Shown here: positions 34,561-46,456 of the stretch, piece after piece
How positions within the stretch are numbered: the stretch's first letter is position 1
Layout of the letters: each line of letters begins with the position of its first letter
Assembly: GCA_003024785.1 (NCBI GenBank)
Contig: PUQB01000146.1
Span: forward strand, 270,799 to 334,798
DNA from: Selaginella tamariscina
Taxonomy: Eukaryota > Streptophyta > Lycopodiopsida > Selaginellales > Selaginellaceae
Length of the DNA stretch: 64,000 bases
Direction of reading: 5' to 3'
Made by a program: the position numbers and the translations under genes
The notes under the pieces: generated by a model
Database searches by the model: none
What the model was told of the DNA's origin: nothing
What the model saw: only the letters and a program-made list of their open reading frames with translations

Positions 34561-35815
34561 TGACTGCTTTCTTCGGTCGGTATCCGATATGTTTTACATT
34601 AATTGACTTCGTTACTATATTAAATAATATGTAAATATTATACACGTTAAATGTTACTTACATATAAAAGTGAATGGTCAATTAATTTCGTGCATATATT
34701 TGCCTATAATAGTAAGTGTTACATTTCCTAATTAATAAATATGTAAAGCATATAATTAGCACATACAAATATATATTCCTGTTTTAATGTTCTATCCAGA
34801 TTATCATGAGCAAAAGAGGACTTTGTTTAAAAATTGGTTTTTCCTTAATTTTCTAACTAAATGATTATTGCTATTATATTTGCTTTGACAATGTAATCCC
34901 TACTTTCTATAAACAGTCCCAACAAAAGTCTTTGGCTTAGAATATTCTAAAATCGGACCCAAATATTCCGCTGTCGGTAAAGTGTTAAAAAGAATATTCT
35001 ATAGTCGGCAATTTATATTTCTTAAATCGTTACTCAGCAATATACCATGAGATCTTGCATTATTACTGTACATCAAGAAATATGTATATTTATAATCTAT
35101 TAAACACCTAACTACATGTTTATCTTCTTATTTAGCATTGTAATAATTTTCTACCTATTGTTTTGTGACTCATGCAATGTTTGTTGAGTGGGTATCTCTT
35201 CTTGCATAGGGTTCTATGCTAATCCTTATAACCTTAAAAGATTAATTTGTTTCTATCACATTCCTATCAAGATTTATAAATGTAATAAGGGATGATTTAG
35301 TCTTTGATCTTATATTTCAAATGAAATTACCTTATTTAATAAGCCACATGAAAGGTTCAAATTATTATGAAACATTATAAATTATCTTATCACGATTCTA
35401 TGTAACAGTTTAGAATATTCAAAAACATGGTGCAACCAAATTAAAGTGGATTAATTTCTGAAAGCTTACATCACCTTTATATTCTTTGAGAAGTTAATAA
35501 TTAAATAAAAATGAAAAGAGAGAACTAAGTAATACGTTCGTTTTGTGTCAATATTTCAACTTTATTTGTAATAGACATTACATGTTATTACAAGTTTTAA
35601 ATCAATAATTTTAGGTGCCTATGTAACTTTGAAAATAATAACGACTATAAAGAATATTACATGCATGCAAATTGAAGGCCTAGTCAAACCTTATTGAATT
35701 TATGTGTAATAAGGTAAATGTTATAAGGTCTAAGTTAGTAGAAAAGTTCAAGATTATTAAATTGAATTTGAATATACAAATTTCTTTTTAAAAACATATT
35801 TGTGAATTAGTGTGT
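34560..35815. other. intergenic, nothing recognised
   Basis: AT-rich sequence. Two similar phrases around GAATATTCTA near 34940 and 34992 are the only structure noticed. Confidence 0.45.
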
Positions 35816-36365
35816 AACACTTGTTGACTTGCCAACTCATATCTCCCACAAGTAAATGCCAACACCAAGATACAACATAAGGTCGTTCTTAGTGTTTATC
35901 GGCCCAGCAACTGGCATAATCTCCTGGAACAACGACAAGTAGATCATTTTGTAGAGTTACCAATTCTTATAAATGGACTGGCTTTCTTTGTTGGAGTGGG
36001 AATACCCTTCGCCACTTTGGTTTTTGACACGCCCTTCACCTCCTTTAGTTGCCACAACAACTATGATAAGTCACTGAGATGTTATTTGTGCAGGATTACC
36101 CTCCAAGCTAGGACTTCTCCTTTCAAAAACAGTGGCAAGTCTAACTAGAATGAGATGCATTGTTGCTCGAATGGAGTTAAGAAAGACGTCTTTTTACTTT
36201 ACATATGAGATGAGTTAGTGTGGCCCATCTAGAGTTTTGTAGTTAATGATTAGGGTAATTTCGTGGGTCATCGCAAACTTGCTAGAGGACTTAGAAATGC
36301 CAAAATAAATAAAACCTGCGTGTGTAAACAGTTTAGCACATATTTGAGAGGCATTCGTTAAAGGA
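35815..36365. other. GC-richer, higher-complexity segment of unknown origin
   Basis: This 0.5-kb piece stands out from its AT-rich surroundings in composition and lacks microsatellites. Stops occur in all frames. Short open stretches on the minus strand suggest a decayed coding sequence, possibly a transposon relic, but I could not assign a family. Confidence 0.4.
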
Positions 36366-36899
36366 TCTGCAATATAGGAAGAAAACCAGAACTAATACTG
36401 GCATGTATTTAATTGTATGATACACGAGAGAGGAAAAAAAAAGGGGTTGTCTATGTATATCAATAAGTTCATTTTCTCAAGTATCTTTAAATGTTTTCTC
36501 TCTTGCACACACGCGTATGCATGCATAAATTATGTGTACTTAGTATGCGCTTACACTGGCTTAAATTGTTTCAAAATCGTAGTGAACCTCAATCTATAGT
36601 AAGATAAAGTTGAAGTATATTCCTATATATATATAGTTAATGGCAAAAATAAATATATAAAAACTTTGCTTTAAGCAAATGAAGCCATTAAGAGTTGCTA
36701 TTTTTCCTTTTTATTGTGTTTTAATTGTAGGTTAAATAACATTAACAGCTGTTAAACGTAAAGTATATTAATCAAGTGATTTGAAAGCTTTTACTCTAGT
36801 ATATTATTTTTAGCTACATTAAGTTAATATAATAAATTTAGTGAATGGAGATGCACTGTTACACACTCTTCCTTTGCGTGTGAGAGAAAGGTCTTGAGT

Positions 36900-37389
36900 A
36901 CATAATCATGTATACTTTAAGTGTATTAGATGTCTAACAAATGTATTAAAATTATAATGTACATTGATAAATATGTTTTTATATGATGGAATAAAATATA
37001 TTCCTTCCCATAATATTATCCTGAATAAAGTAAGAATTCTACACTATTTTTTACAATCAAAATGGACTCAGTTGTGAGTGTACGGAAGCATATAATATTT
37101 TCATATTAATATTAATGCGAAATGCATATAGAGTAGCAGCTCGTTTTGCATCTACGTACCGCAACCCGTTCGCACAACGTGGGAATAATCCGGTGCGTGT
37201 GATTGCGTTCATGTGTACGCACCGTGACGTACATATACGTGTGTATAGAGGTGCTTATCACTTTGCTCGTCCCGATGGCTCGGATAATGCAACTTAAGCT
37301 CGGTTCTTTGTACGGAATGGAAAGACGCCTCCTGGTGCCCTGGATATTGAGTACTATCCGAGCTGTGGGAGATCGTGTACTGTTTCTCA

Positions 37390-37445
<56 letters not shown>
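36900..37445 (+). pseudogene. GH25 lysozyme pseudogene, inverted duplicate
   Basis: A partial copy of the 27.4-28.3 kb gene in opposite orientation, including its upstream flank (GTACGGAAGCATATAATATT also occurs, reversed, near 28545-28570). From exon 1 only RNAYRVAARF and TYRNPF remain, joined after loss of the KATEG block. The signal peptide and catalytic DVSSNQ block are absent. Intron 1 is recognisable and still ends GTATAG. Exon 2 reads GAYHFARPDGSDNAT and then a TAA where the parent has CAA, followed by ALDIEYYPSC-like sequence in a shifted frame. The copy ends in an enlarged (GT)n(GA)n array (37389-37445) matching intron 2. No exon 3. Clearly dead. Confidence 0.9.
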
Positions 37446-37449
<4 letters not shown>

Positions 37450-38484
37450 TTACTTCTTCAAGCATTGCCTGCTTATTATGTGTCCGACACATTATAAGGT
37501 TGTAAATATATATATGACATAAAAACATATCAAAGTGAATTACACACTTCCATGTTAACACGAGGTTCATACGGGAAGAAAAACAATAGCATCCTTTATA
37601 TAATCTTACCTGGACATTAATATGAAATTATAAAACCATAAAACCATACGAGAATATAAAAACTTAAATAGATTAATATTTTAGAATACATGAAAATTTC
37701 TAAAGAAAGCTTTGTACACAGTACACTGTCAATAATGTTATATTTTATCTTCTGTTTTTTTTCAACTCTTTTGTTTTTAAAATTTCGTCATATACAATAT
37801 TAATATAATAAATTTATAACGGAGCATGAATGAGCACATATTTGTTACACTTCATTACTTTTATTAAAATATTTAATACAACTTTCTTCTCTTTTTTTTT
37901 TTGCATTATTGTGTATAACCTGTGTATAACCATTATAATCTTTGAAGGCTATATTACTAGGTGTGTTCAGGTTTCTTATCATAATTTAGGAGAAAAAGAT
38001 CTTTTTGAGTTTTATAATACATTTTTATTTAGTACTTTATAAGTATTCTTTAGCTTAGATATTTATTTATTTATTTATTTTTAATTTATCTCACCAGAAG
38101 ATTTAAAAATTTCGAAAAAATCTTTACATTACATGTTAAATTTTAGTTTTCTTGTATCAAATATATATGTAAGGTGTATTAATTATTATTTTAGCGATGT
38201 ATTTTTTAAGTGAACTTAGTATCAATACATTAGAGTGCCCTTATGTTAATTAGCATAAAAATATAGGCGTTCTTTTGATACATTCACTCACATTTTCAAT
38301 ATTAACACACACACACACACACACACACATGGCTGCACTTGTCTATATATGCATACACTAGTATATTGAGTGTGGTGACATCCCAAAAATATTTACAGAA
38401 ATATTATAGAACACACACAAGTAGAAAATTTGTTGGATTAAATGAATGTTGTACTGTCTCGCACATAAACATTTGTTAATCTCT

Positions 38485-38487
<3 letters not shown>

Positions 38488-38537
<50 letters not shown>
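38488..38537. repeat. (CT)n(CA)n compound microsatellite
   Basis: CT tract running directly into a CA tract, the same order as at 29731-29798. Confidence 0.93.
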
Positions 38538-38614
38538 TCACACACCAATTATGTTTACGTCTATGTTTTAAAAAACTCGATATATATAAATGCTGAAGTC
38601 CAAAGATAAAAGCA

Positions 38615-38650
<36 letters not shown>

Positions 38651-39548
38651 CAAGAATCTATTGCAGATTTTATTTTGATGCATTCTGTCTATGCAATATG
38701 TACTTATTTATTTAATTTATATAATTCTTCAAATTTCTTGCTGAAAATAATAACAAATAGAAAAGTTTATAAGTTTTGAGTTATGTTTTGAGAAAGATCT
38801 TAAAGGGTGATATTTAAATAAAGTGCATTGGTATCTAATTAAAGTAAAACACATTATTGGACTCTCTCTCAATTTATTTATTATTTTAACACACTTCTAA
38901 AATTTATTAAAATTTTGTTTATTAATTTTAGTTCAAAGGTTCTGTATATATCTCTTGGGAGGAAGAAGAAAAAATAAATAATAATTTAAATTTTAAGTTA
39001 CTTTTATATAGATGCATGAATTTATTAATTATGCAATCTTTAGATCGTTATTACAACACAAATATGCATTTAGCATACTGGGAATTGCTGTGTATATGCC
39101 CGTGCGTGCTCATCAAGAATGCACACAACTATGCAGCTTAAATTACATCTAAATACTATTTAATTTTTGGAACAATGGTGAAAACCTTTCTCATGGGATA
39201 AGTGGAGCCCCTACCTTGTTTACTTTGTTTATTTTATAACATCATCTAAGCTTTAGTTAATCATTTAGCCATGTTATTACTGGCGTTCCATTATAAATTA
39301 AATTAATATTATATTAAAAATAAATAATATAGCAACATGAAAATATACATCTTATATATATATATATATAAGAATATACTTTTAAATAAAACAGAGAGTA
39401 GAGAAGTACTCTTTTTCTCTTGATACAAAATGTGATACCCTTGATAAAACATTAAAACAGGAATGTGTGTGTGTGTGTGTATGCACGTGCGTGTGAGAGA
39501 GAGATGTAACCGTTTACAACACTTATTATTATAGGCAAATATAGATTG

Positions 39549-39549
<1 letters not shown>

Positions 39550-39590
<41 letters not shown>
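39550..39590. repeat. (TA)n microsatellite
   Basis: About 20 TA units without interruption. Confidence 0.95.
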
Positions 39591-39596
<6 letters not shown>

Positions 39597-40069
39597 ACAA
39601 TGTATACTTTAATATATAATAGTTATGTTATTTACATACATACGAAACAAATATAAATGTATATTTATATTTGTTACACAAATTTACTTACTCATATTGT
39701 TTAACTTCCATTTGAGAAAATCTTTAAAGAGAATGATAAATAGATATAAATATTATGACATGATTAATATTAAAATTAATAACAATTCAATTTTCTTTCT
39801 TCCTAAATATATTGGGAAGCTATCCTCATAACGCGAATACTTTCTAATTTAAAAATCTTATTTAGTTCTTTATAATGCTTAATCTATTTATAAAATCTTT
39901 TTTATTACAAAATGAAATTTATTTAAAATTGACTGAAAATACAATTTTATATGTATTAGTACATTTAAAGTGTACGTTTAATATTTACATATTATTTAAT
40001 TTAGGAACTTAATTGGCATTTAATGCTTTATAACGGAGTCAATTAATGTAAAACAACATATATATGACC

Positions 40070-40630
40070 GGATACTAGCCGGAGAATCACGATACCGGCT
40101 CCTATAAGAGAGAGAGAGAGAGGATATCCTCTTCATACCTATAATATAATATAATTATATGCAGAGACAAGTTTAATCCACACACACAATGCATGCATGC
40201 ACGTGAAGCACACATAAAGTACAGAAGTATAACACATTGAAGTCTGGATATACGTGTGCATATGTGTGTGTGAAGCCTCTATATATTTGTATATATGCAT
40301 GTGTGTGTGTGTGTGTGTGTGTGTGACTAAATATATGCCTATTTGAGAGAGAGCTAGAGCGATCATCGGTTTTATGCATTCCTGGTAATATTGCAACAGT
40401 ACAAAGTATACATTAATGAAATATATACCAAAAATTCCACACACATACAAGTATGTGTGTGTTTTGTATGTATATATATGAATGTATATTTTTAATTTGT
40501 AATTAATAACATATCCATGGTGAAATCATTATATTAATAAAACTAATTTAATATTAAATATTGCATTTAATATAACCCTTACTGCATTATAATATGAAGT
40601 ATTTGTTTTTATAGCTTTTAAATATATTTA
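40070..40630 (-). repeat. segmental repeat arm B (inverted partner of 33.3-34.6 kb)
   Basis: Reverse-complement match to arm A: AATCACGATACCGG near 40085, ATATCCTCTTCATACCTA near 40123, TGCATTCCTGGTAATATTGC near 40375, and the AATATTGCATTTAATATAAC phrase near 40557. Microsatellites (GA, GT) are expanded differently from arm A. Confidence 0.8.
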
Positions 40631-40663
40631 AATTTTGTTACTCCATAACAGGTAGTAATAAAT

Positions 40664-40713
<50 letters not shown>

Positions 40714-41790
40714 TCCCACTGTATTTGTTGTGTTCAAAAGATGAACTACTGTTTACAGTATTGGAAAATGTAATTAACGCAATTCATATTGTTTAATACT
40801 TCAAGTATGTTACACCAATTTCACTTAAATAGTAATCCATGGTTATAGATAATTACTGATGTGTATTTATGTTTACATGTCTGAGATATATGCTGAAAGA
40901 TATACTGATTATTATTTTATATTGTGAATTCAAAAATTATAAACATACTAACATTTTTACTCTTTATTATTATTCAAATTAAAGAATGCCATACCTACAA
41001 TCCAATCTTACATAAATTTAAACAAATAGATGTAAGTGTAATATAATGATATATGATTTAAGATTAACATCCACAAACTCTAATCAATTGAGCTACTCCA
41101 GCTACTCAGTATTATATATATATATATAATACCAACATAGTAGGGTATGTGTGGAATTTGTCCTTATTACTTGGGCATAGTATAAGTTCATTTTTAAATA
41201 ATCTACAATAGAATATTCATAAATCAAGTTCATAAATCAAGTATACGCGTATTTAAGTTATATCTTAATGTAAACTTGAAAAGAAATTAGTGTGGTATAT
41301 AACTATTTTTTAATGCTTGTGTTAAGAATGGTATATTCCCGAATATGTTTGCAATCATAACCGTTGATCCAGAATAATTCTGCTGTAAAGCATTGGACAG
41401 TGTCTAAGTTGCTACATACACATGTCTTCATAATGGTTGGTACTACAGAGTCCTCTATAAACATTTATATATTTTACGTTAAGAATACACTTTTTCCAAT
41501 ATATAAGAGTGTGGTACAACATAATTCACTGGGGGACTTCCAACTTCATAATTAACAACCACACGCCCTAACCAGCTGAACTTCTATAACTACTCGTAAA
41601 TATTACTAAATCAAAAAAATATTAAAGAGTACCATGCATATACATATATTGTTGTGATTCATAACAATATCCTAACAAAACAGATAACGCATACACTCAC
41701 GTTACGTTATATGTATGATACAGGTAAATATTCTTACGTGGCACAATATAGAAATACTATATTAAGCTGATTAAGATGATTAATAAAACA
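40630..41790. other. intergenic with tRNA-linked repeat copy 4
   Basis: Holds a CT/TA microsatellite (40660-40712), a 5' half of a tRNA-Asn-like sequence on the minus strand (41067-41104, GGAGTAGCTCAATTGATTAG) followed by a shortened version of the tRNA-linked repeat (about 41100-41300), and a pseudo-tRNA at 41525-41590. Confidence 0.55.
41525..41590 (-). pseudogene. tRNA-Asn pseudogene
   Basis: The minus strand reads AAGTTCAGCTGGTTAGGGC, then GTGTGGTTGTTAA with a GTT anticodon, then a damaged T arm (GGAAGTCCCCC). The anticodon stem no longer pairs. Confidence 0.65.
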
Positions 41791-41795
41791 CGTCT

Positions 41796-42265
41796 TTAAA
41801 CAAAGCGATAAGCTTCAAATCTCATGAAACACTTAGCAGTACATATACGGGCTCCTACGGTCGTTGAAGCAGTGTTCTTCAGCTTGTTCCTGGCTTCAAC
41901 AAGACAGTTATCACACGGCCCATTATAACACTGTGCATATCCGTACGTCTTGTACGGCTCCGCTCCCTTCTCATCAACCACGGTAATCGCACACGGATTA
42001 GTGCTTAATCTTGCTTTAGTGATAAGCGAGTCGAGCAGGGCTGCTAAGTTGGATTCATACGGGCTTCCTGGTCCGTAGTTCGTTGAGTTGTATATTACTA
42101 CGTCCTTCGGTTCTACCACTTGGCAACCTGGTATTGCAGGACAAGGAGCTACCGGGCAACAACCATTAGTAGGAAACTGAGAATTAGTCATCGTAAACAT
42201 GTTGCTTACCGCAAATAATACGATAAACAACCCGAGTTTAGTTGTTAAACCATGTGTTTTGTATA
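41796..42265 (-). CDS. secreted Gnk2-domain (DUF26) protein
   Basis: A plant cysteine-rich secreted protein with one Gnk2/stress-antifungal domain; related ginkbilobin binds mannose and inhibits fungi. The frame reads KLGLFIVLFAVSNMFTM as a signal-like segment, then a Cys/Pro-rich GCCPVAPCPAIPGC stretch, then the domain: NYGPGSPYESNLAALLDSL, YGYAQC, CDNCLVEAR, and GARICTAKCFMRFEAYRF to the TAA. In the core motif the first spacing is C-x4-C-x2-C rather than the usual C-x8-C-x2-C of angiosperm proteins. The first in-frame ATG lies inside the signal segment. A clean polypyrimidine tract plus CAG ends at 42266, so translation probably starts in a small upstream exon that I could not locate. The frame is intact. 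Confidence 0.82.
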
Positions 42266-42269
42266 CTGG

Positions 42270-42895
42270 AATATGGAAGAAAGAGAGAATGTAAAGATTG
42301 CAGAACTTGTAATGTTAGAAGATGAACTCAGTAAGTAGAACAACAGTGAATTATATAATGATGATTATAAATATATATTAATACATATGATTGCACGATC
42401 ATGCATGCTTGCCAGTATTCAAGGCCAACTAGTAAGAAGAAAAGGCACGTTTGTGATGTTTATCCTGAGAAAGCTTGTAAACAATGTAAATGGGAAACTT
42501 GCATGTGTAAGTAATGTTTAAATATTATAGCAACGTTATGAACAATACATGTTATTTAATGTTTTTATATATCTAAGCAGCCAAAATAAATAATTGGATT
42601 AAAATTCTATCTTATATAAAATACAATGCATTGTAATTATGATGAAGTATTTGTTTTTATAGCTTTTAAATATATTAATTTGTAATATATGACTGTGTAT
42701 ATTCATTCTATTTTACAATTAGAATGTATTAAGACGTGTATCATATTAATATTCCTATTATGAAAAGTTTAAAATTTATAAAGTTTAAAATCCAAACTCT
42801 TAAAAACTGTAAGTGTGTTAACTTGTCGTGTTCATCTCATCGAGTGCATATCGATACGTGTGTGTGTGTGTGTGTGTGTGTTGTGTGTGTGTGTG
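42270..42895. other. intergenic between Gnk2 gene and L18a-like copy A
   Basis: AT-rich. A (GT)n run lies at 42858-42896. The missing first exon of the Gnk2 gene should lie within the first few hundred bases. Confidence 0.45.
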
Positions 42896-43016
42896 TAATG
42901 TTATACAAAGATTTGCTTGTGTCCAAAGGCAGATTGTAAAAAATATTAAATTAATTCATATTCTCAGCTTAAGTACGCAGCATAGTTACTTCTCAATGTA
43001 GTATATGCATAAGGAA

Positions 43017-43018
<2 letters not shown>

Positions 43019-43062
<44 letters not shown>
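43019..43062. repeat. (TA)n microsatellite
   Basis: About 22 TA units inside arm A of the L18a-like inverted duplication, absent at the matching place in arm B. Confidence 0.95.
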
Positions 43063-43066
<4 letters not shown>

Positions 43067-43403
43067 GTGTACAAGTATTGTGTTTTGATTGAGTGTCCGT
43101 TTTGAATGTACCGCATACACAGTACATGTACATGTAATGATGTAAATACTTGGGCATTACATTTAGTTGCAGATAAAAATAATATTAAGCAAATAAAAAC
43201 AAGTTGGTCACCAAACAAATATCAGAAAATTCGTCCTATGTTGAGCTGTCCAACATATCCACAATTTGGAATCTTATTAAATTATAATTAGTATATATAT
43301 AAAAAGGAATTGAATTAGTTAAGCTGCTAACAACAATTTAAAGTTAAATATATTCTTTAAAACTAATTAATCTGTTAACAATAATCTGTATCTTCTTATT
43401 GAT

Positions 43404-44115
43404 ATGGCAGGATCCTTTTTTCACTATGGTACATTCACTGTACATAAACACAGAGGTTTTGGATTCCCAAAGCATCATTATAGTCCAGGTATGATCCATA
43501 CTTTAATTTTCTTTCAATATGTTATAAACAACATTGTAAATCAGATCTAATGTGTTATAAACATTTAAATCTTTTCCATGTATAAGTGATCAAATGGATC
43601 TTTTAATATGTTTTAACATGTTAAGTTTTAAGTTCTTGTCTTTCATAATTCAGGTTTCAAGAGGGACAGCCTCTTTATACACCTTACATTGTTCCTGAGC
43701 AGCCATTGCCATTTTGGAACATTGGAATTGGATGGCTTCTGTAAGATGTGTGTGTGTGTAAGAGTGAGAGTGTTTTAAATAAAATTAAATACTGTACACA
43801 GTTATATCTTTTAAGTTGCCATTTATATATTTAACAGTAGGTTTATATTTATTTTACTGCAATATCTGTTTGTTAAAATATATAATTAAATGCAATAAGA
43901 CTATAAAATCTATAGTGAAATGCTATAAATACATTATCAATTCATATAAAGGCAATATAGGGATATTAGGGGTTAATTGTCTGTTTTAACAGCTTTGTTA
44001 TTGAATTTGTATGCATTATTCCATGGTTTGTGGGGGCTACTTTTGCATGCTTCAGCCATGATCGTAGAGAGTGCGGGCCTGGGTGCTTGCATAGTATTCG
44101 TAAGTTATATTTAAA
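43404..44115 (+). pseudogene. L18a-like membrane protein, copy A, probably broken
   Basis: Matches the plant family named 60S ribosomal L18a-like, small membrane proteins that are not ribosomal components. Exon 1 (43404-43488) encodes MAGSFFHYGTFTVHKHRGFG and FPKHHYSP. A GT-AG intron follows. Exon 2 (43654 to about 43740) contains EGQPLYTPYIVPEQPLPFWN and IGIGWLL. Exon 3 (from about 43992) contains VCIIPWFVGATFACFSHD. Relative to copy B, exon 2 lacks one base at its start and exon 3 lacks two bases in the GAGAGAG run, so the joined frame is disrupted. The other gaps (9 and 3 bases) keep frame. Splice sites look normal. Whether the small indels are real decides if this is a gene. Confidence 0.7.
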
Positions 44116-45750
44116 GTATATGTTATTGCAATACACATGTATATATTTTTACACACACGTATATATACATATACATGTATATATGTACTAACATGGTTTT
44201 GTAGGCTTTTGTAACGCTTTTAATATCCATCACACAGTTCTTACGAGTATAAGCGAAATAAAGTTCAGTGATAAGAGAAGTTAAGTTTATTTGTCAACTT
44301 AATGACATTTTTGGCTTTTTATAAATAAACTAAATTTTTTATAAATATACTCTCTCTCTATGTGTGTGTGTGCACGTGCACGCATGCAAACGAGTTATAT
44401 AAACTACAGGTTAGGATATTCTTGTTTTTCTTACAAGGATACTTCTTCTGTCCTTCAAGCTAGACTTTACATTTTGATTTGTACTTCCCTACACATACAT
44501 ATGTGTATATAGCACATACTATTACAACGTATATATAGGAATTTGGTTCACATTCAGCACTTGTATAATAAATATGTAACATTAACATTAATAAGTCATC
44601 ATTACCATCGACAGGTTACATGCATGTTCTGTTTGACCTTCTATTCTAGATCTAAATCTAGAGCATCAATTTTTATTCAATAATATTTGAAGAGAATGTT
44701 TTAGTATAACATCGTTAAATTAGTATATTTGGATAATTCATGACATGTTTAACTATTTAACAATTCTTAACTTAGTTATTATGTTTAACATGGTGAATTT
44801 ATTTCTAAATTAAACACTTAACTTAATTGTTATTTTTAATCTTGTGAGGTTATTCTTAGTTAACTTAGTGAGTCTATCCTTCAAATCTAATGCATTAGCT
44901 TAATTATTTAATGATTATTAATTAATTATTATCTTTAACCTAATAAATTTATTCTTAAGTTCTTAGATTTACTCATGTTTAGATTTATTTATTTAATTAC
45001 CCTTAATCAATTATTATCCTTAACATAATAAGTTTATTCATAAATTAAACCCTTAATTTAATTATTATTCTTAAGCTGATTTTTAATTTACTTATTATTC
45101 TTAATTTAATGAATTTATTTCTAAGTTAAACTTTTAACTCACCTTAACATTGTCTTGTGAATTTAAGATAATTATCAAATTAAATTTAAGATAAAACATA
45201 CAATGGAATTTAAAATAACCATTGTATAAAATTGTGATCTAATGACACACACGTTTAAAATTTAGAATAACAATATTATATAATTAAAACAGCTGGTTAG
45301 GACGGCGTTAATTAGAATTTAAGATGTTGTTAGTAATAAGATTTACTGCCGTTAATTAAAATTTAAGATGCCGTTAATGAAATGTTTGTGACAGAACATA
45401 CAATAAATTATATCTTTTTGGTATTCTTGATAATTTCAAATAAATTCCAATAACTAATTTAAATAAACTTGGTATATTCCAGCAGAAATATTATTTAAGC
45501 ACAAATTAAATTTTTACACTTCAAGTGTGAGATCGAATTATATATATCTAAATAGATAATTCAAACAGTGTATACAGCAAGAATTTTCATATCTATCTAT
45601 CTATGTGAAAAATGAAACGAATATAACAAACTATTAATTAAAGAATTCATTTAAATCTTTAAAAACTAAATATTTCTGCTTCGATAAGTAGTTTGCAATT
45701 AAATTTTGTGTTTATAAAATAAAAATTTGAAGAAAACAAAAGAGGACTGG
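44116..45750. other. AT-rich gene-free stretch with degenerate short repeats
   Basis: No gene. Between about 44755 and 45140 phrases like TTAATTATTATTCTTAA and AATTTATTTCTAAGTTAAAC recur irregularly. Near 45305-45380 GCCGTTAATTAAAATTTAAG-like units repeat two to three times. Confidence 0.55.
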
Positions 45751-45751
45751 A

Positions 45752-46240
45752 TTATACTTTCTTCAAGTAGACATGCGTATCCAGGACTGCTGATAAATCC
45801 ACTAAAGAATATGTCTGCAGAGTTGCATACCCTACATGAAACCTGTAGATCCCAGTACCTCCCACAACAGAGAACTCTCTTACCGGCTGCAAGATCGGAT
45901 CTTGACCGTGCAAACTGATGGTACCATTCGGAAGAACTAGTGTGAAACTAAACAGAAGACTTAATTCCGAAAGTGAATCTGCTAGGTATATACCTTGGGC
46001 CCTGCCTATCTGCTTTGAGTTTACAGATGGGCCCTCAGTAAGCTTGTCATCAAATACCTTGACCTGACCGAAGGCGGTAACTGTGGTTGCATTCGTGATT
46101 GGGATTGCTGTCGAATTGTTAGTGCCGGCTATGTCGTGCATGAAGAAATGCAGCTCTGTGATACTTGCATGTACTCCATGTATAATCGAGGCCAATGTAG
46201 CTAAGATTATGAAAAACATCGCTTGAGAGAGGCAGTGCAT
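45752..46240 (-). CDS. dirigent protein (intact, intronless)
   Basis: Dirigent proteins are secreted all-beta proteins that guide stereoselective coupling of phenolic radicals in lignan and related defence chemistry. The 162-residue frame starts MHCLSQ; a second Met at residue 8 (MFFIILATLASIIHG) would give an equally good signal peptide. Family blocks in order: LHFFMHDIAGTNNSTAI, VFDDKLTEGP, IGRAQGIYL, LVLPNGTISLHGQDP, EFSVVGGTGIYRFHVGYA, and a C-terminal VLDTHVYLKKV. Length and lack of introns are usual for the family. It lies head to tail with the GDSL and kinase genes, all on the minus strand. A truncated relative lies at 51.9-52.1 kb. The product cannot be predicted. Confidence 0.93.
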   Translation of the reverse strand: MHCLSQAMFFIILATLASIIHGVHASITELHFFMHDIAGTNNSTAIPITNATTVTAFGQVKVFDDKLTEGPSVNSKQIGRAQGIYLADSLSELSLLFSFTLVLPNGTISLHGQDPILQPVREFSVVGGTGIYRFHVGYATLQTYSLVDLSAVLDTHVYLKKV

Positions 46241-46456
46241 ACACTAGTTGTGATGAAATAAGTTTGGAGCTGTGCTGTGGGAATTAATTGGACATGTCAA
46301 CCACTGTGTACACGTGGGTGGACGACGTGATAAGTAAAAATAAAGATGCGACTTGGCATGCATTATAACTTTGATAATACTTAAGACAAATACGCTTCCT
46401 GTATAGATGTTTACGAACAAAAAACAATATATTGATCACTTTAAAACATCATACAT

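Larger units (their letters stand above)
37446..40070. other. gene-free stretch rich in microsatellites
   Basis: No gene. CA run 38309-38330, CT/CA compound 38488-38537, TA runs at 38617-38648 and 39550-39590. The first 130 bases may extend the lysozyme duplication (TTCTTCAAGCATTG near 37455 resembles 28377). Confidence 0.55.
42900..44115 (+). repeat. inverted duplication arm A (partner 49.98-51.18 kb)
   Basis: The whole stretch, including 5' flank, first exon, introns and 3' end of the L18a-like gene, matches 49975-51185 in reverse orientation. Anchors include CCAAAGGCAGATT near 42926, ACATTTAGTTGCAGATAAAA near 43160, AAGTTGGTCACCAAACA near 43201 and the exons. A (TA)n tract (43019-43062) is specific to this arm. 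Confidence 0.85.

Noticed and set aside
37830..38042. 70-codon hydrophobic frame as a membrane protein
   Set aside because: Phe/Ile richness follows from the T-rich sequence. No start context or homology is recognised.
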